This document shows, piece after piece, positions 1-8,575 of a DNA stretch of 15,164 nucleotides. Each line of letters opens with the position of its first letter. Positions within the stretch are counted from its first letter, which is position 1. The stretch spans positions 1 through 15,164 of the forward strand of contig JASLXP010001037.1 in NCBI GenBank assembly GCA_030740295.1. The letters run 5' to 3'. Below the pieces are notes generated by a model. The model had not been told where the DNA came from. It ran no database searches and saw only the letters and a list, made by a program, of their open reading frames with translations. Position numbers and translations under genes: made by a program. This stretch comes from Planctomycetota bacterium (GTDB lineage: Bacteria; Planctomycetota; PUPC01; JACPCR01).

Positions 1-2
1 TT

Positions 3-2168
3 CGCGAACTGTCAGGATACCTGGTCTCCGGACTCGCCAGGGACCTCGCTGATGCTGATGAAAAGGCATGGTCAGATCCCGCCTTCACAGTGAATTGCCA
101 GGCAATTCTCAGGGAAGTCAAGACCTACTTCGAAAATGAACTGAAGGAAGAAATTCCTGAAACGACACGCCAGACCATCGAGACATCCCTTCAGGCGGAA
201 GACCCCACGATCGGACTCCTCGATATTGTGCCCGCCTTAAAGAAGGTGACAGCCACGCTGCAATCCAAAGCCGTTGGCGCGGTCCATGAACGAGCGGCTG
301 ATCCTTCCATCCTCCGCGAGGCACTGTTGACCGGAGGCGGCATTGATCGTGACGACCTGCTGCCCCTGGCCGTCGGCATCTATCAACTGGGAGACAATAT
401 TCTTGAGGACGACATTCTCATTCTTCAGAGGTCTTATCAGTTCCTTCACCTCTTTACTGGCCAGGCGGGCAAGTTTCAGCCCCTCGGAGGTCGAGACGGA
501 GCGGCCAGGCAACGGGCGGAAACAGACTTTCTGCTTTATCAGACCCTTCACCGGGCACGGAGCCAGTCCGAACAAGCTCGGCTTGGGCTGGTGTCAGAGA
601 AATTCAAATTCGGGCAACCTGAATTCGAAGACCATTGGCTGCGAATCAGGGAACTCCGGTTCGCCCTGGTCGAAATGAGGCCGGCCCTCGCGGGGAGCGC
701 ACTTCGGAAACAATATGCTCGATTTCTCGAACGATTCTCTCTGTTCGAATCCTGGTCCGTTCCGGAGGATCTTCAGCCGGCGCAACTGGCGGAAATTCTG
801 ATCTCATTCGAAGAAGAATGTGGGCGCTTGTCCGAACCGATGCTCCCGGGCGTCAAGGCTTATCTTGACGCGCTCGCCCGAGATATCCGATCTCGAGGCC
901 AGTCACTGCTGTCAGGAATCGACAGCCTGAGGAAAGCGATGAAGGACGAGGTAGCTCGTCTCGAGGAGAAGAAGGATCCTCGGAGTCTTTACCCAAGTCT
1001 CAAGATGAAGGTCTTGCTGAAGGCGGTCCAGTTGGCGGTGCTGAAGACTCTCGACATCCTCGAGCTCCATAGCATCTATCACGTTGGCGATGAATCGGGG
1101 CTGTCCCCCGTGCAGGTTTCTCATCTTCTCTTGGCGAAGGTCATCCGGGAATTTGAAAAACGGATAGAAGCCAGAGCTATCCATGTCTTTACCGAATTCA
1201 GGCAGGTGGCCTTTGGCAGTGGCCTCAGCATCATGGCTCGCGACAAGCTTCAACTGAAGGCATGGCTGGGGAAGATAAAGGACTATCAAACCCTGGACCA
1301 AACCCTCGGGGCCATCACTCAATTCGTCAGGTCGCCCGGCCCTCAGGGCCTGAAAGACCTGATGCAGAAACAGAATATGTCCCACCAGTATCGCAAAGAG
1401 ATGGAAGCGCTCATCGCGGCCCTGTCAGTTCAGAAGCGACTTCAGGACCGGGAAGAGGTTCTGACAGATCTGGTCGACGACCCGGACGATTCCGCCGGTC
1501 CCTGGGGAGAGATTTTCTACAGCTTTTACAGAATCCGAGAGTCGTTGAGAGAGGGTGGTAATCCGAAGGACCTCAAGTCACAGGTGCCGCCGCTGATGGC
1601 GACCTTGAAGAAATTTGCCCGCTTGCCAAAGGCGGCGAGAATCGGGATTCAGTTTCTCGAGGACTGCACTGTGCTCTCGGAAACGGATGCTGAGGGCCGT
1701 GATGATCTGTTCACCCAATCCAACACGCTGCTGCATGACTTGAAATCTCTGGCAATACCACGGGACAAGAAGATCACACAGCACATTGCAGAGTTTTACG
1801 GCTGGATGCCCGCCATGGACCGCGGGGCTTTGCTTCGTGCCAAAATCAGGAGTCAACAGCAAATCCTGAAGGACAAACAGATGGTGAATCGGGCCCTCGC
1901 GGCCAGGGTCCTGGAGCTTTCGGGCCACCGGTCCGACAACCTGGTCTGGGCCCTGGGAGAAAGTGAATTGAATCGCAGGAAAGCAAGCCTGGCCCTGGAC
2001 CGGGTCGGTCTTGGCGGGATTGCCCTGTCCGGAGATGCACTCGCCGATCTCAAGATCCCGCGCCACCTTTATCTCGAGTTGAAGAGGGCCCGGGCAGGCA
2101 ACATGCCCATGTTGTTCAAGGACGAATGCTATCTGTATCTGAATCGAATTCTGCAGGAGGCACGATGA
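3..2168 (+). CDS. Large helical protein of unknown function, 5'-partial
   Basis: I do not recognise this family. The frame is open to the left edge of the window: codons from position 3 read without a stop into the GTG at 90, so that GTG is an internal Val and the true start lies upstream. 721 residues are visible. The composition is rich in Leu, Glu, Lys, Arg and Gln with many amphipathic heptad-like stretches (for example the segments coded around 930-1080 and 1140-1300), which suggests a mostly alpha-helical or coiled-coil protein. I see no transmembrane segment, no Cys cluster and no obvious catalytic motif; a signal peptide cannot be judged because the N-terminus is missing. The gene ends in an ATGA overlap with the next gene, whose Shine-Dalgarno lies inside this coding sequence, so the two are probably translationally coupled. 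It may be a structural, scaffold or secretion-accessory protein, but that is a guess. Confidence 0.85.
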   Translation, partial: RELSGYLVSGLARDLADADEKAWSDPAFTVNCQAILREVKTYFENELKEEIPETTRQTIETSLQAEDPTIGLLDIVPALKKVTATLQSKAVGAVHERAADPSILREALLTGGGIDRDDLLPLAVGIYQLGDNILEDDILILQRSYQFLHLFTGQAGKFQPLGGRDGAARQRAETDFLLYQTLHRARSQSEQARLGLVSEKFKFGQPEFEDHWLRIRELRFALVEMRPALAGSALRKQYARFLERFSLFESWSVPEDLQPAQLAEILISFEEECGRLSEPMLPGVKAYLDALARDIRSRGQSLLSGIDSLRKAMKDEVARLEEKKDPRSLYPSLKMKVLLKAVQLAVLKTLDILELHSIYHVGDESGLSPVQVSHLLLAKVIREFEKRIEARAIHVFTEFRQVAFGSGLSIMARDKLQLKAWLGKIKDYQTLDQTLGAITQFVRSPGPQGLKDLMQKQNMSHQYRKEMEALIAALSVQKRLQDREEVLTDLVDDPDDSAGPWGEIFYSFYRIRESLREGGNPKDLKSQVPPLMATLKKFARLPKAARIGIQFLEDCTVLSETDAEGRDDLFTQSNTLLHDLKSLAIPRDKKITQHIAEFYGWMPAMDRGALLRAKIRSQQQILKDKQMVNRALAARVLELSGHRSDNLVWALGESELNRRKASLALDRVGLGGIALSGDALADLKIPRHLYLELKRARAGNMPMLFKDECYLYLNRILQEAR
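2155..2167 (+). promoter_or_regulatory. Ribosome binding site deciding the start at 2165
   Basis: AGGAGG at 2155-2160 lies 4 nt before ATG 2165. The ATG overlaps the TGA of the upstream gene (ATGA, 2165-2168). An ATG further upstream in the same frame at 2126 has no such site and would add 13 residues before the signal sequence, so 2165 is the better start. Confidence 0.7.
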
Positions 2169-3286
2169 GTCTTCAGAGACGCCGGCGCCCACTGAATTCG
2201 TCCCTCTGCTGCTGGATACTCAGCATCTGTGTGATCTCCGGTCTGTGCGGCCAGACCCCATCATTGTGGCACAGGTCTGTGACCGGCGAGTCCGACCCAA
2301 CCGATAATTTCCGCGAAAAGACACGGCGGGCAATGGTCGACCGGGGCCTCCAATATCTTTACGGCATCCAGAAAGAAGGGGCGGTAGGCAACAGCCGGCA
2401 AAAAGGAGTCTCAGCCCTGATGCTGCTCGCCAGCCTGTCGTCGGGAATTCAACCCACTCATCCCGAGTACGGCGCAAAACTCACTCAGACGATCCACTGG
2501 ATCATCAAGAACAGCCCGGAAGCCTTCTTTGGCGGGAGAGAGGAGCCTCATGCCGACCATGCGTTAGTGGCGCTTTCACTCATCGAACTGATTGGCACTC
2601 TCAGCAATGAGAAAGAAAACCTAAAGGTCTATGACAAGGCACTCAAGTCGACTGCATACAGCCTGCAGATACAAGACAAGGGTGTCGGCGGCGATTACTT
2701 TGGCGGATGGCGTCCGAACGGCACCACTAAAGTGAACAATAGAATGCTCACCGCATGGTTTCTGCTCCAGCTTCGAAGTGCGGAACTCAGGGGGATCAGG
2801 GTCTCACGGAGCGCAACGGAGCGTGCGGTGGAGTTCATGCTGGCCAGCCAGAAAACCAGGAAAGGAAAAAAGCCGCACGAGATCGGTGGTTTTTCAGTGG
2901 ACGCCCACGGCCTTCCCGTCCTGAGTACTACCGCGGCCGGAATGGCGGTCCTGTCACTCTTCGATTATGACGAATCGCGTCTCGAGCTTGCCAAGGACTG
3001 GTTGTCCAGGCATCGTCCCCGCTGGTACGGCCCGAACTTTTACGAGTCAAACTTCTTCGCCATCAGGGGACTCTATCGAAGCAGACAGCGAGACAAGGGA
3101 AAAACATTTCAGAAGTACTTCACTCGTCTGTTCCAGATTCTCAAAGAACGGCAAGAACCGGACGGGGCCTTTCCCATTCCCCCTGGACATGGGAACACCA
3201 TTCTTGGCATGGGTAAGGGATACAGCACCGCCATGGCAATACTCATCCTGAATGTTGATCGCGGTTACCTGCCCATGGATCAGTGA
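2165..3286 (+). CDS. Secreted alpha/alpha-toroid (prenyltransferase/squalene oxidase repeat-like) protein
   Basis: This is a 373-residue protein. Residues 1-30 form a signal sequence or N-terminal anchor: a run of four Arg, then a hydrophobic core (LCCWILSICVISGL). The rest consists of repeated helix pairs with the look of the squalene-cyclase/protein-prenyltransferase toroid: RGLQYLYGIQ near the start, HADHALVALSLIELIG, NNRMLTAWFLLQLRSAEL, TTAAGMAVLSLFDYDESRLE and a final GYSTAMAILILNVDRGYLP. Planctomycete genomes carry many such secreted toroid proteins, usually annotated 'prenyltransferase/squalene oxidase repeat-containing'. The DxDD acid motif of true squalene-hopene cyclases is not visible, so terpene cyclisation is unlikely; a binding or peptidase-like role is equally possible. 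It overlaps the upstream gene by ATGA and lies 27 nt before the GH42-like gene, so the three probably share a transcript. Family assignment is fairly sure; function is unknown. Confidence 0.8.
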   Translation: MSLQRRRRPLNSSLCCWILSICVISGLCGQTPSLWHRSVTGESDPTDNFREKTRRAMVDRGLQYLYGIQKEGAVGNSRQKGVSALMLLASLSSGIQPTHPEYGAKLTQTIHWIIKNSPEAFFGGREEPHADHALVALSLIELIGTLSNEKENLKVYDKALKSTAYSLQIQDKGVGGDYFGGWRPNGTTKVNNRMLTAWFLLQLRSAELRGIRVSRSATERAVEFMLASQKTRKGKKPHEIGGFSVDAHGLPVLSTTAAGMAVLSLFDYDESRLELAKDWLSRHRPRWYGPNFYESNFFAIRGLYRSRQRDKGKTFQKYFTRLFQILKERQEPDGAFPIPPGHGNTILGMGKGYSTAMAILILNVDRGYLPMDQ

Positions 3287-3313
3287 AGAGATCTTTCGGA
3301 GTTCTGAATCGCG

Positions 3314-6300
3314 ATGACACACTATCGTCGACAACGGATGAACGTCTCAGCTTTACTTTGCGCGCTTTCTGGTCTTACCGGCGCGGGATTAGACGTCCTC
3401 GCTGAAACTGTCTTAGAGACAGAGTCGCTGAAGGTCGCATTCTCCAGGGAAGGGCCTGGCTCTGTCGATTCCATTTTCGTGAAGGCGTTCCGACGGACCT
3501 TCACAAACATCAGGCTCGATGAAGAGGCCGTGTTTCAGGACGGTCGAACGGTTCCGATTACCGGCTATGAAATCGTGAAATCAGGCGTGGCTGGCGCTGC
3601 TGTTTACCTGGCGCATCTTCCCGAGAATCCGCTTATTGGAGCGGTTCCGCATCGGCGTCTCGACATTCCGTATTTCCGATCGGACGAGACCCATCGTCTT
3701 CGGATTAAGAAGACGATTCGCCCGGATCCCCAAGAGGCCGTTCTCCATGTTGATTACGAAGTCTCGAATACTGGAGACTCCAATGCCACGTTCTGTCTTC
3801 TTCTGGGACGCCGCTTTGCGATGGCGGAAACGACCACCCGCAGTCTTGTCCCTTCCATCGAGGGTGTGACTGCACAGGGCTTCTCGTATGAGTACGACAC
3901 CAGCGGTTCCTGGTTGGCCAATACCGGCAAAGGCATGGCGGTGGTGACTGAAATGGACGCTTCCTGGCTCTCGTGTATCTCGCGTTCGAAGAAACCGGGA
4001 TTCGTGACGACCGAGATCACGCTCGGCCCTGGGGAGCAATGGAAAACCAGTACCCGCACGATGTTTGTCAACGACCTCACTTTCGTATCGGATTACAGGG
4101 CGGGCATCGCGGTTGCCATCGCGTTTCCTCCGGCGCCGGAGGTTCCCGTGCGTACTGGCAAGAAAACGATCGAGCAGGAGATGCAGGCTGCTGAGGAGGT
4201 GACCGACGAAGCTCCCGGATTGGGGGACGCTGGCGTATCTGCAGTCACACTGACGCGAAAGGCGTTTCTGCCAGGTAAACCGATTCCGCTCAAGCTCCAC
4301 TTCAGAGCGACTACCAGGCGCACTGTTACTGTTCACGGTAAAGCGACTCGGCTTCTCTATCCGGAGCCCCAGGTCGACCTCGGCAAGCACACGATCGACG
4401 CGGGGCCGAGTGCGGTGAAAGCGACAGCGGTGAAATTCACTCCTCCGTTGGCCGGTACGTGGCTGATCCGGTTTCGCGCGACTGAGGGTGGGAAAGACAT
4501 TGGAAGTTTCGAAGCTCCTCTCGTCGTTGACTTCGGCACCGGCTTCTACCTGCCCGGCCTGGAACGTGCGATTGCGAAAAAGGGCAAGGTGTTCGAGCGT
4601 TATCGCTGGGAGCGGACACGAAAACCAAACTCATTTGATCCACACAGTTCTGCTGTCCCGTTCGACAAGTTTCCGAAGAGCCGCGGCCTTCTGCCGATCT
4701 CTGAGTCCCTTCCCGGTGGACCGCTCAAGGTCCTGATGTCCGTCCCGTTTGCCGAGGGCCGGCGAGCCCGTGAATTGAAACAGCTTTTGGACCTGGACAT
4801 CGTTCCAGTTCTGGTCGGAGGACACGGGTATCCGAACCCGACGGCGCTCAAATCAAAGAAGAAGAAAGTATTTCGCGCACCGCCTGACGAAGTAAGGGCC
4901 ATGAGGCGTGGCCTCAATCAGCCGTCCGATCTGATCCTGCTCGCAGGGACGTTCTGGGGCTGGTTTCCTGAGGACGTTCAGCAAGAGATCCTGCGCCAAG
5001 TCAGTGAGCGCAGAGCGGGCCTGCTGTTCTGGGCGCCGGCAACACTTCCGGACATTCCCCAGATCCTGAAAGAGAACGATGTAGACCCCACGGACACCGA
5101 GCCAGTGGTTCTTACTTACGGCAAAGGGCAGCTCGGAATCGTCAAAGGTGGAGACTACTATCGAGGGCTTCAACTGTCGGAAGAACTCTACCGGGCAATC
5201 GTCAGCCTGACTCGGCGCGATTCGGGCGTGAAGATCGATTGGAAGTCCGGAGACGGCCTGCGCAGTCCACAGAGGATTACGGTGAGGAACGGGTCGAAGG
5301 TGCCGCTGAAAGGCACTCTACGGTTCAGCGCGCACCTGGACCGCTTTGCCACGTACCCCAGCGCCTACCGGACGAATTACAGTGTCTACATGGTTCACGC
5401 GGTCGATCGTTTCTCAGAAAAACACCGATCCGGACAGGCCATCGACGTTCCGCCGGGCGGCGAAATGGAATTGGTGTTCGCCGCGGACGGAGTGCCACCC
5501 GGCACTTACCTGACTTCCGCGGCTATTGAGAATCGGCAGGGAGAAACTGCCGCGTGGATTCGTAAGGAGTTAAAGATGACACCGGCAGCCAACGTCGGGA
5601 ACGTCAGAATTGAACACGAAAAGAAGGGGAAGGTGCTGAGGCTTTATCAGAACGACACGGCACGGGTGTCGTTCAGCCTGGAATTCGACCATCGGCCTCC
5701 CGCGAACGAGGTGACCGCGTTCCTCAAGTGCACCGACCGCTCACTCCGATTGGTAGCCGCGGAGTCCAAAGTGCTCGTCCTCGAGGAAAACGCCGCAACC
5801 GCAGAGTTCGTCTTTCCGCTGATTCGCTCCCTTCACCTGATGAACGTCGTTCAGGTCGGTGCGGAACTGAATGGCAGAATTATCGGTGAGCATCGCGTAC
5901 CCTTGCTCGTCGCGCGCACGCCGGAACGTGCCAACAAATTCAGATTCAGTCTCCTTGATAATGAGAACTGGCTTCCGATGAATTTCATGGTGATGGACGA
6001 TCACGTGGGCCCTTACGATCCATACGTCTGGGCCTGGTTCGATATTCGGCTGCAGAACTTTTCCGGCTTCTTTAATGATCCCTTCGCTCTTCCCAAGGAA
6101 GTGGTTGAGAAGATGGCACGAGAGAAGGCGGCAAAGGAGGCCGGCAACAAAGCCAAAGATCTGCTTGCTGCTACCGATACCGGGATCGGTAACGAGGCGG
6201 AAGTGGACGATCTGGGATTGGACGATGACTTCCCGCTTGTCGAAGAAGAAAAGCCGCCGAAAAAGAAGGAGAAGCCTGAACCGGTCTTCGTCCGCAATCC

Positions 6301-7819
6301 CTGCTTCGATGACCCCAGGTTTATCGAGAGGCGCAAGAGGGACGTGCGCAAGCTCATCGCAGGCACTTCGGCTGGCTGGGCCCAGGAATGCCTGCTCGTC
6401 GATGAATATTCCTACGGGAACGCCAACGCCAGTTTCTCGGATGGCGCCATCGCCGGCTTCAAGGAATACGTGAGAAAGGTCTACGGAACGATAGATGCCC
6501 TCAACGCGGAATGGGGCAGTCGCTACAAAGGTTTCAATGAAGTCGAACAGAATGTGATCGATAAGGACTTTACCCCTCCCAAGGTCGAAGACTGGCCCCG
6601 CGCTGTGGATACACTGACCTACAAGGTCGTGCAGATGACGGACTTTGCCGAACAGATGGGCCGCGAAGCGAAAAGCATCGATCCGCAGGCCGAGGTGGGG
6701 TTCAGCGGTGTTCATAAAATGACGCCTTTCAATGGCATGGACTTCTGGCTGATGTCGCAAGCCGGTGGACGTCACAAGATCTACCGGGACCTCGACGAGT
6801 GGCAGAGCTTCTGCAAGCCGGGCGCAGTGGTTGCATGGGGCAGCGGCTATGGACGCAACTTCAATCCTTCACAGCAGCAGGCGCACCCCTGGTATCTCCT
6901 TGTCCGCGACACGTGGGGAGTTGGCCACTTTACCTCTCCCGGCTATCCGATGGCCGACCCGTGGGGCAATCTCAACCCCGGGCCGCAGCGATTCTTCGAC
7001 GAGTTCGACAAGGTCCGTAAAGGACCTGCCGAGCTGTTGCTCGGGCACAGCGTCCGGGATGGTGTGGCGATCCACTGGTCAGGGCCGAGCTTTTTCGTTT
7101 ACGGCATGGAATGGTGGGCGGGGACAAAAAAGCGAGGAACATTTCAATCCCGCGGCGGGACAGGCGGACCCATGATGGATTGGCCGAGACGCCAGGGCCA
7201 CGCATTCCACGGCCTCGTCGCAAGCTATCAGGGCCTTCGCCCTCATTACCTGGGTTACGGCGACCTGCATAGAGGCGGGTTCGGCCGCTTCGGGAAACCG
7301 AAAGTGATACTGCTGCCTTACTCGACCGCTATGTCGGAAAGTGAGGCCGCCACCTTGAAGGAATTTGTCAGAGAGGGCGGAGTGATGGTGAGTTGCGTAA
7401 ACACTGCGACGCGGAGCGTGCACGGCAGGCCGCTCGAAACACCACTGCTTGATGAAGTGTTGGGTATCGAACGCACTGGAGGATTTCAGCCGCCGTTCAT
7501 GAAGGAGAACCAGGAGGATTTGCGATTGAATGCACGCGTCAAGATTCCAGACTCAGAGGACGCAATTGAGTTTGAGCCGATAGTAGTGGGACCAACAAAC
7601 CTCAAGCTGACGACCGGCGCAGCACTCGGAAAATGGGGTAACGAAACACTGGGCGGCCCGGCCTTTATCTTGAATCGATTCGGCAATGGGCTCTCGCTTC
7701 ACCTCAATTGTATCTTTCCGGATGTGAATGAAATCACCCGACTCCGTCCCGCGGCCGCGGCATGGGAGGCGATTCGCACTGCACTGCACTGCACTACGTG
7801 TTGCGTGAGTCAAAGCTGA
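3314..7819 (+). CDS. GH42/beta-galactosidase-like multidomain secreted protein, truncated by frameshift
   Basis: 1501 residues as read. Residues 1-31 look like a signal peptide (Arg-rich start, then a hydrophobic stretch to DVLAE); a second ATG at 3338 is possible. Visible layout: a beta-sandwich (about 35-265), an Ig-like domain (305-405), a Rossmann/GATase1-like domain (465-615, with DLILLAGTFWGWFP and a following helix), another Ig-like part (650-750), a GH42-like TIM barrel (about 870-1290) and a beta-galactosidase trimerisation-like domain (about 1325-1400, with SESEAATLKEFVREGGVMVS). In the barrel, VDEYSYGN places a candidate acid/base Glu at 1031, followed by the typical GFKEYVRKVYGTIDALNAEWG. 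I cannot find a convincing second catalytic Glu. A charged, Lys/Glu-rich insertion lies at about 934-990. The frame ends prematurely just after four GCACT repeats; the rest of the protein continues in another frame (7796-8385). The intact form probably cleaves a galactoside-type or related glycan outside the cytoplasm. Confidence 0.85.
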   Translation: MTHYRRQRMNVSALLCALSGLTGAGLDVLAETVLETESLKVAFSREGPGSVDSIFVKAFRRTFTNIRLDEEAVFQDGRTVPITGYEIVKSGVAGAAVYLAHLPENPLIGAVPHRRLDIPYFRSDETHRLRIKKTIRPDPQEAVLHVDYEVSNTGDSNATFCLLLGRRFAMAETTTRSLVPSIEGVTAQGFSYEYDTSGSWLANTGKGMAVVTEMDASWLSCISRSKKPGFVTTEITLGPGEQWKTSTRTMFVNDLTFVSDYRAGIAVAIAFPPAPEVPVRTGKKTIEQEMQAAEEVTDEAPGLGDAGVSAVTLTRKAFLPGKPIPLKLHFRATTRRTVTVHGKATRLLYPEPQVDLGKHTIDAGPSAVKATAVKFTPPLAGTWLIRFRATEGGKDIGSFEAPLVVDFGTGFYLPGLERAIAKKGKVFERYRWERTRKPNSFDPHSSAVPFDKFPKSRGLLPISESLPGGPLKVLMSVPFAEGRRARELKQLLDLDIVPVLVGGHGYPNPTALKSKKKKVFRAPPDEVRAMRRGLNQPSDLILLAGTFWGWFPEDVQQEILRQVSERRAGLLFWAPATLPDIPQILKENDVDPTDTEPVVLTYGKGQLGIVKGGDYYRGLQLSEELYRAIVSLTRRDSGVKIDWKSGDGLRSPQRITVRNGSKVPLKGTLRFSAHLDRFATYPSAYRTNYSVYMVHAVDRFSEKHRSGQAIDVPPGGEMELVFAADGVPPGTYLTSAAIENRQGETAAWIRKELKMTPAANVGNVRIEHEKKGKVLRLYQNDTARVSFSLEFDHRPPANEVTAFLKCTDRSLRLVAAESKVLVLEENAATAEFVFPLIRSLHLMNVVQVGAELNGRIIGEHRVPLLVARTPERANKFRFSLLDNENWLPMNFMVMDDHVGPYDPYVWAWFDIRLQNFSGFFNDPFALPKEVVEKMAREKAAKEAGNKAKDLLAATDTGIGNEAEVDDLGLDDDFPLVEEEKPPKKKEKPEPVFVRNPCFDDPRFIERRKRDVRKLIAGTSAGWAQECLLVDEYSYGNANASFSDGAIAGFKEYVRKVYGTIDALNAEWGSRYKGFNEVEQNVIDKDFTPPKVEDWPRAVDTLTYKVVQMTDFAEQMGREAKSIDPQAEVGFSGVHKMTPFNGMDFWLMSQAGGRHKIYRDLDEWQSFCKPGAVVAWGSGYGRNFNPSQQQAHPWYLLVRDTWGVGHFTSPGYPMADPWGNLNPGPQRFFDEFDKVRKGPAELLLGHSVRDGVAIHWSGPSFFVYGMEWWAGTKKRGTFQSRGGTGGPMMDWPRRQGHAFHGLVASYQGLRPHYLGYGDLHRGGFGRFGKPKVILLPYSTAMSESEAATLKEFVREGGVMVSCVNTATRSVHGRPLETPLLDEVLGIERTGGFQPPFMKENQEDLRLNARVKIPDSEDAIEFEPIVVGPTNLKLTTGAALGKWGNETLGGPAFILNRFGNGLSLHLNCIFPDVNEITRLRPAAAAWEAIRTALHCTTCCVSQS

Positions 7820-8385
7820 AACCGTTCGCAACACTGGCGTCTGAAGGGCCACGGCGCCGTTACGGACTGCACAGATTCCGCGACGGAGACAACCATTATC
7901 TCGGCGTGTCCGCGCGGGCGGGACATTCCCCGCGCTTCTACAAGAAGACAAAGGCGCGGATCACGATGCAAGAGCCCAGGCATGTCTATGAAGTGCGGAC
8001 CGGCGAATACCTCGGCGAGACGCAAGAGTTCGACGCTGTTTTCAACGGCGAGCGCTTCGTCAACATCTACTCCTGTCTTCCCTACCAGGTTCTGGCCATC
8101 ACGAGTGCAGACCAAAAGCAGGCTCGTCGCGGTGAGCGGGTGGACCTGCCAGTCACTTTCAAGACATCGAAGGGCCTTCCGGGCAGGCACGTTGTCCGCG
8201 TAACCGTTCATCGGCCGGACGGGACTGAGGAAAAGATACTCGGATATAACCTCACCACAAAAGAGGGTACCGGTACCGCTCAAATTCCTCTTGCATACAA
8301 TGCGCAGCCCGGCGCCTGGAAAGTCAAGCTCCGCGACGTCGCCACCGGTGTCGCGGGAGAGGCGAGTCTCGAAGTAACGCAGTAG
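7762..8385 (+). CDS. C-terminal part of the GH42-like protein, displaced by a frameshift
   Basis: This frame is best read as the severed end of the preceding gene rather than an independent gene. Its first ATG (7762) has no Shine-Dalgarno and lies inside the upstream coding sequence; meaningful sequence begins after the pentamer repeat at 7776-7795. If one GCACT copy is removed, the upstream frame runs straight into YVLRESKLKPFATLASEG and on to the TAG at 8383-8385. The segment contains a beta-rich end of a beta-galactosidase-like fold (YGLHRFRDGDNHYLGVSA) and a final domain resembling a macroglobulin/Ig-like module (VHRPDGTEEKILGYNLTTKE, then PGAWKVKLRDVATG). There is no stop in this frame between the repeat and 8385 and the protein sequence still looks well conserved, so the break is recent, switchable or artefactual. 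Confidence 0.7.
   Translation: MGGDSHCTALHYVLRESKLKPFATLASEGPRRRYGLHRFRDGDNHYLGVSARAGHSPRFYKKTKARITMQEPRHVYEVRTGEYLGETQEFDAVFNGERFVNIYSCLPYQVLAITSADQKQARRGERVDLPVTFKTSKGLPGRHVVRVTVHRPDGTEEKILGYNLTTKEGTGTAQIPLAYNAQPGAWKVKLRDVATGVAGEASLEVTQ
7776..7795 (+). repeat. Tandem pentanucleotide repeat (GCACT)x4 at the frameshift point
   Basis: Four perfect copies of GCACT occupy 7776-7795, with no partial copy on either side. With four copies, translation from 3314 ends at 7819. With three copies (5 nt fewer) the frame joins the one ending at 8385, giving 5067 nt or 1688 residues plus stop. Gain of two copies would also restore it. Five-base units are typical of slipped-strand frame switching. Confidence 0.9.
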
Positions 8386-8575
8386 ATATCGCGTACTGAG
8401 CCGATCGCGGCGTTCCCGACAGCACAACTGGTGCACTTCGAGAGTTTCCGATAAAAGCGGGGCATTCAGCCACATTCAGGATTGCATCTTCATTTCATTT
8501 GGATTCCGCTGAAGCAATAGCCTTTCGTGGACCTCCGCGAAATCGGCGAACCCGCAACACCAGCGATCGGCATCT
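8386..8575. other. 190-bp intergenic gap between the GH42-like and lyase genes
   Basis: I see no coding frame, strong terminator or clear promoter here. A weak imperfect inverted repeat (ATTGC/TTCA at 8481-8492 against TGAAGCAAT at 8510-8518) is interrupted by a 3-nt bulge and has no T-run. The gap is large enough to hold a promoter for the lyase gene. Confidence 0.4.

Noticed and set aside
90..92. GTG at 90 as the start of the first gene
   Set aside because: The same frame continues upstream to position 3 with protein-like sequence and no stop, and no ribosome binding site precedes the GTG. The gene is cut by the window edge.
1578..2192. 204-residue minus-strand frame opposite the end of the helical protein gene
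   Set aside because: No recognisable family, no Shine-Dalgarno, and it overlaps two well supported plus-strand genes.
5741..6775. 344-residue open frame on the minus strand inside the GH42-like gene
   Set aside because: It lies entirely opposite a gene with clear family motifs, has no ribosome binding site and a composition without domain-like patterns. It is a by-product of high-GC codon use.
8265..8276. Tandem GGTACC pair as a second repeat switch
   Set aside because: Only two copies of a 6-nt unit, and a change of one unit would keep the frame, so it cannot switch translation.
8481..8518. Possible terminator hairpin after the GH42-like gene
   Set aside because: The stem is interrupted by a 3-nt bulge, the loop is long and no T-run follows.
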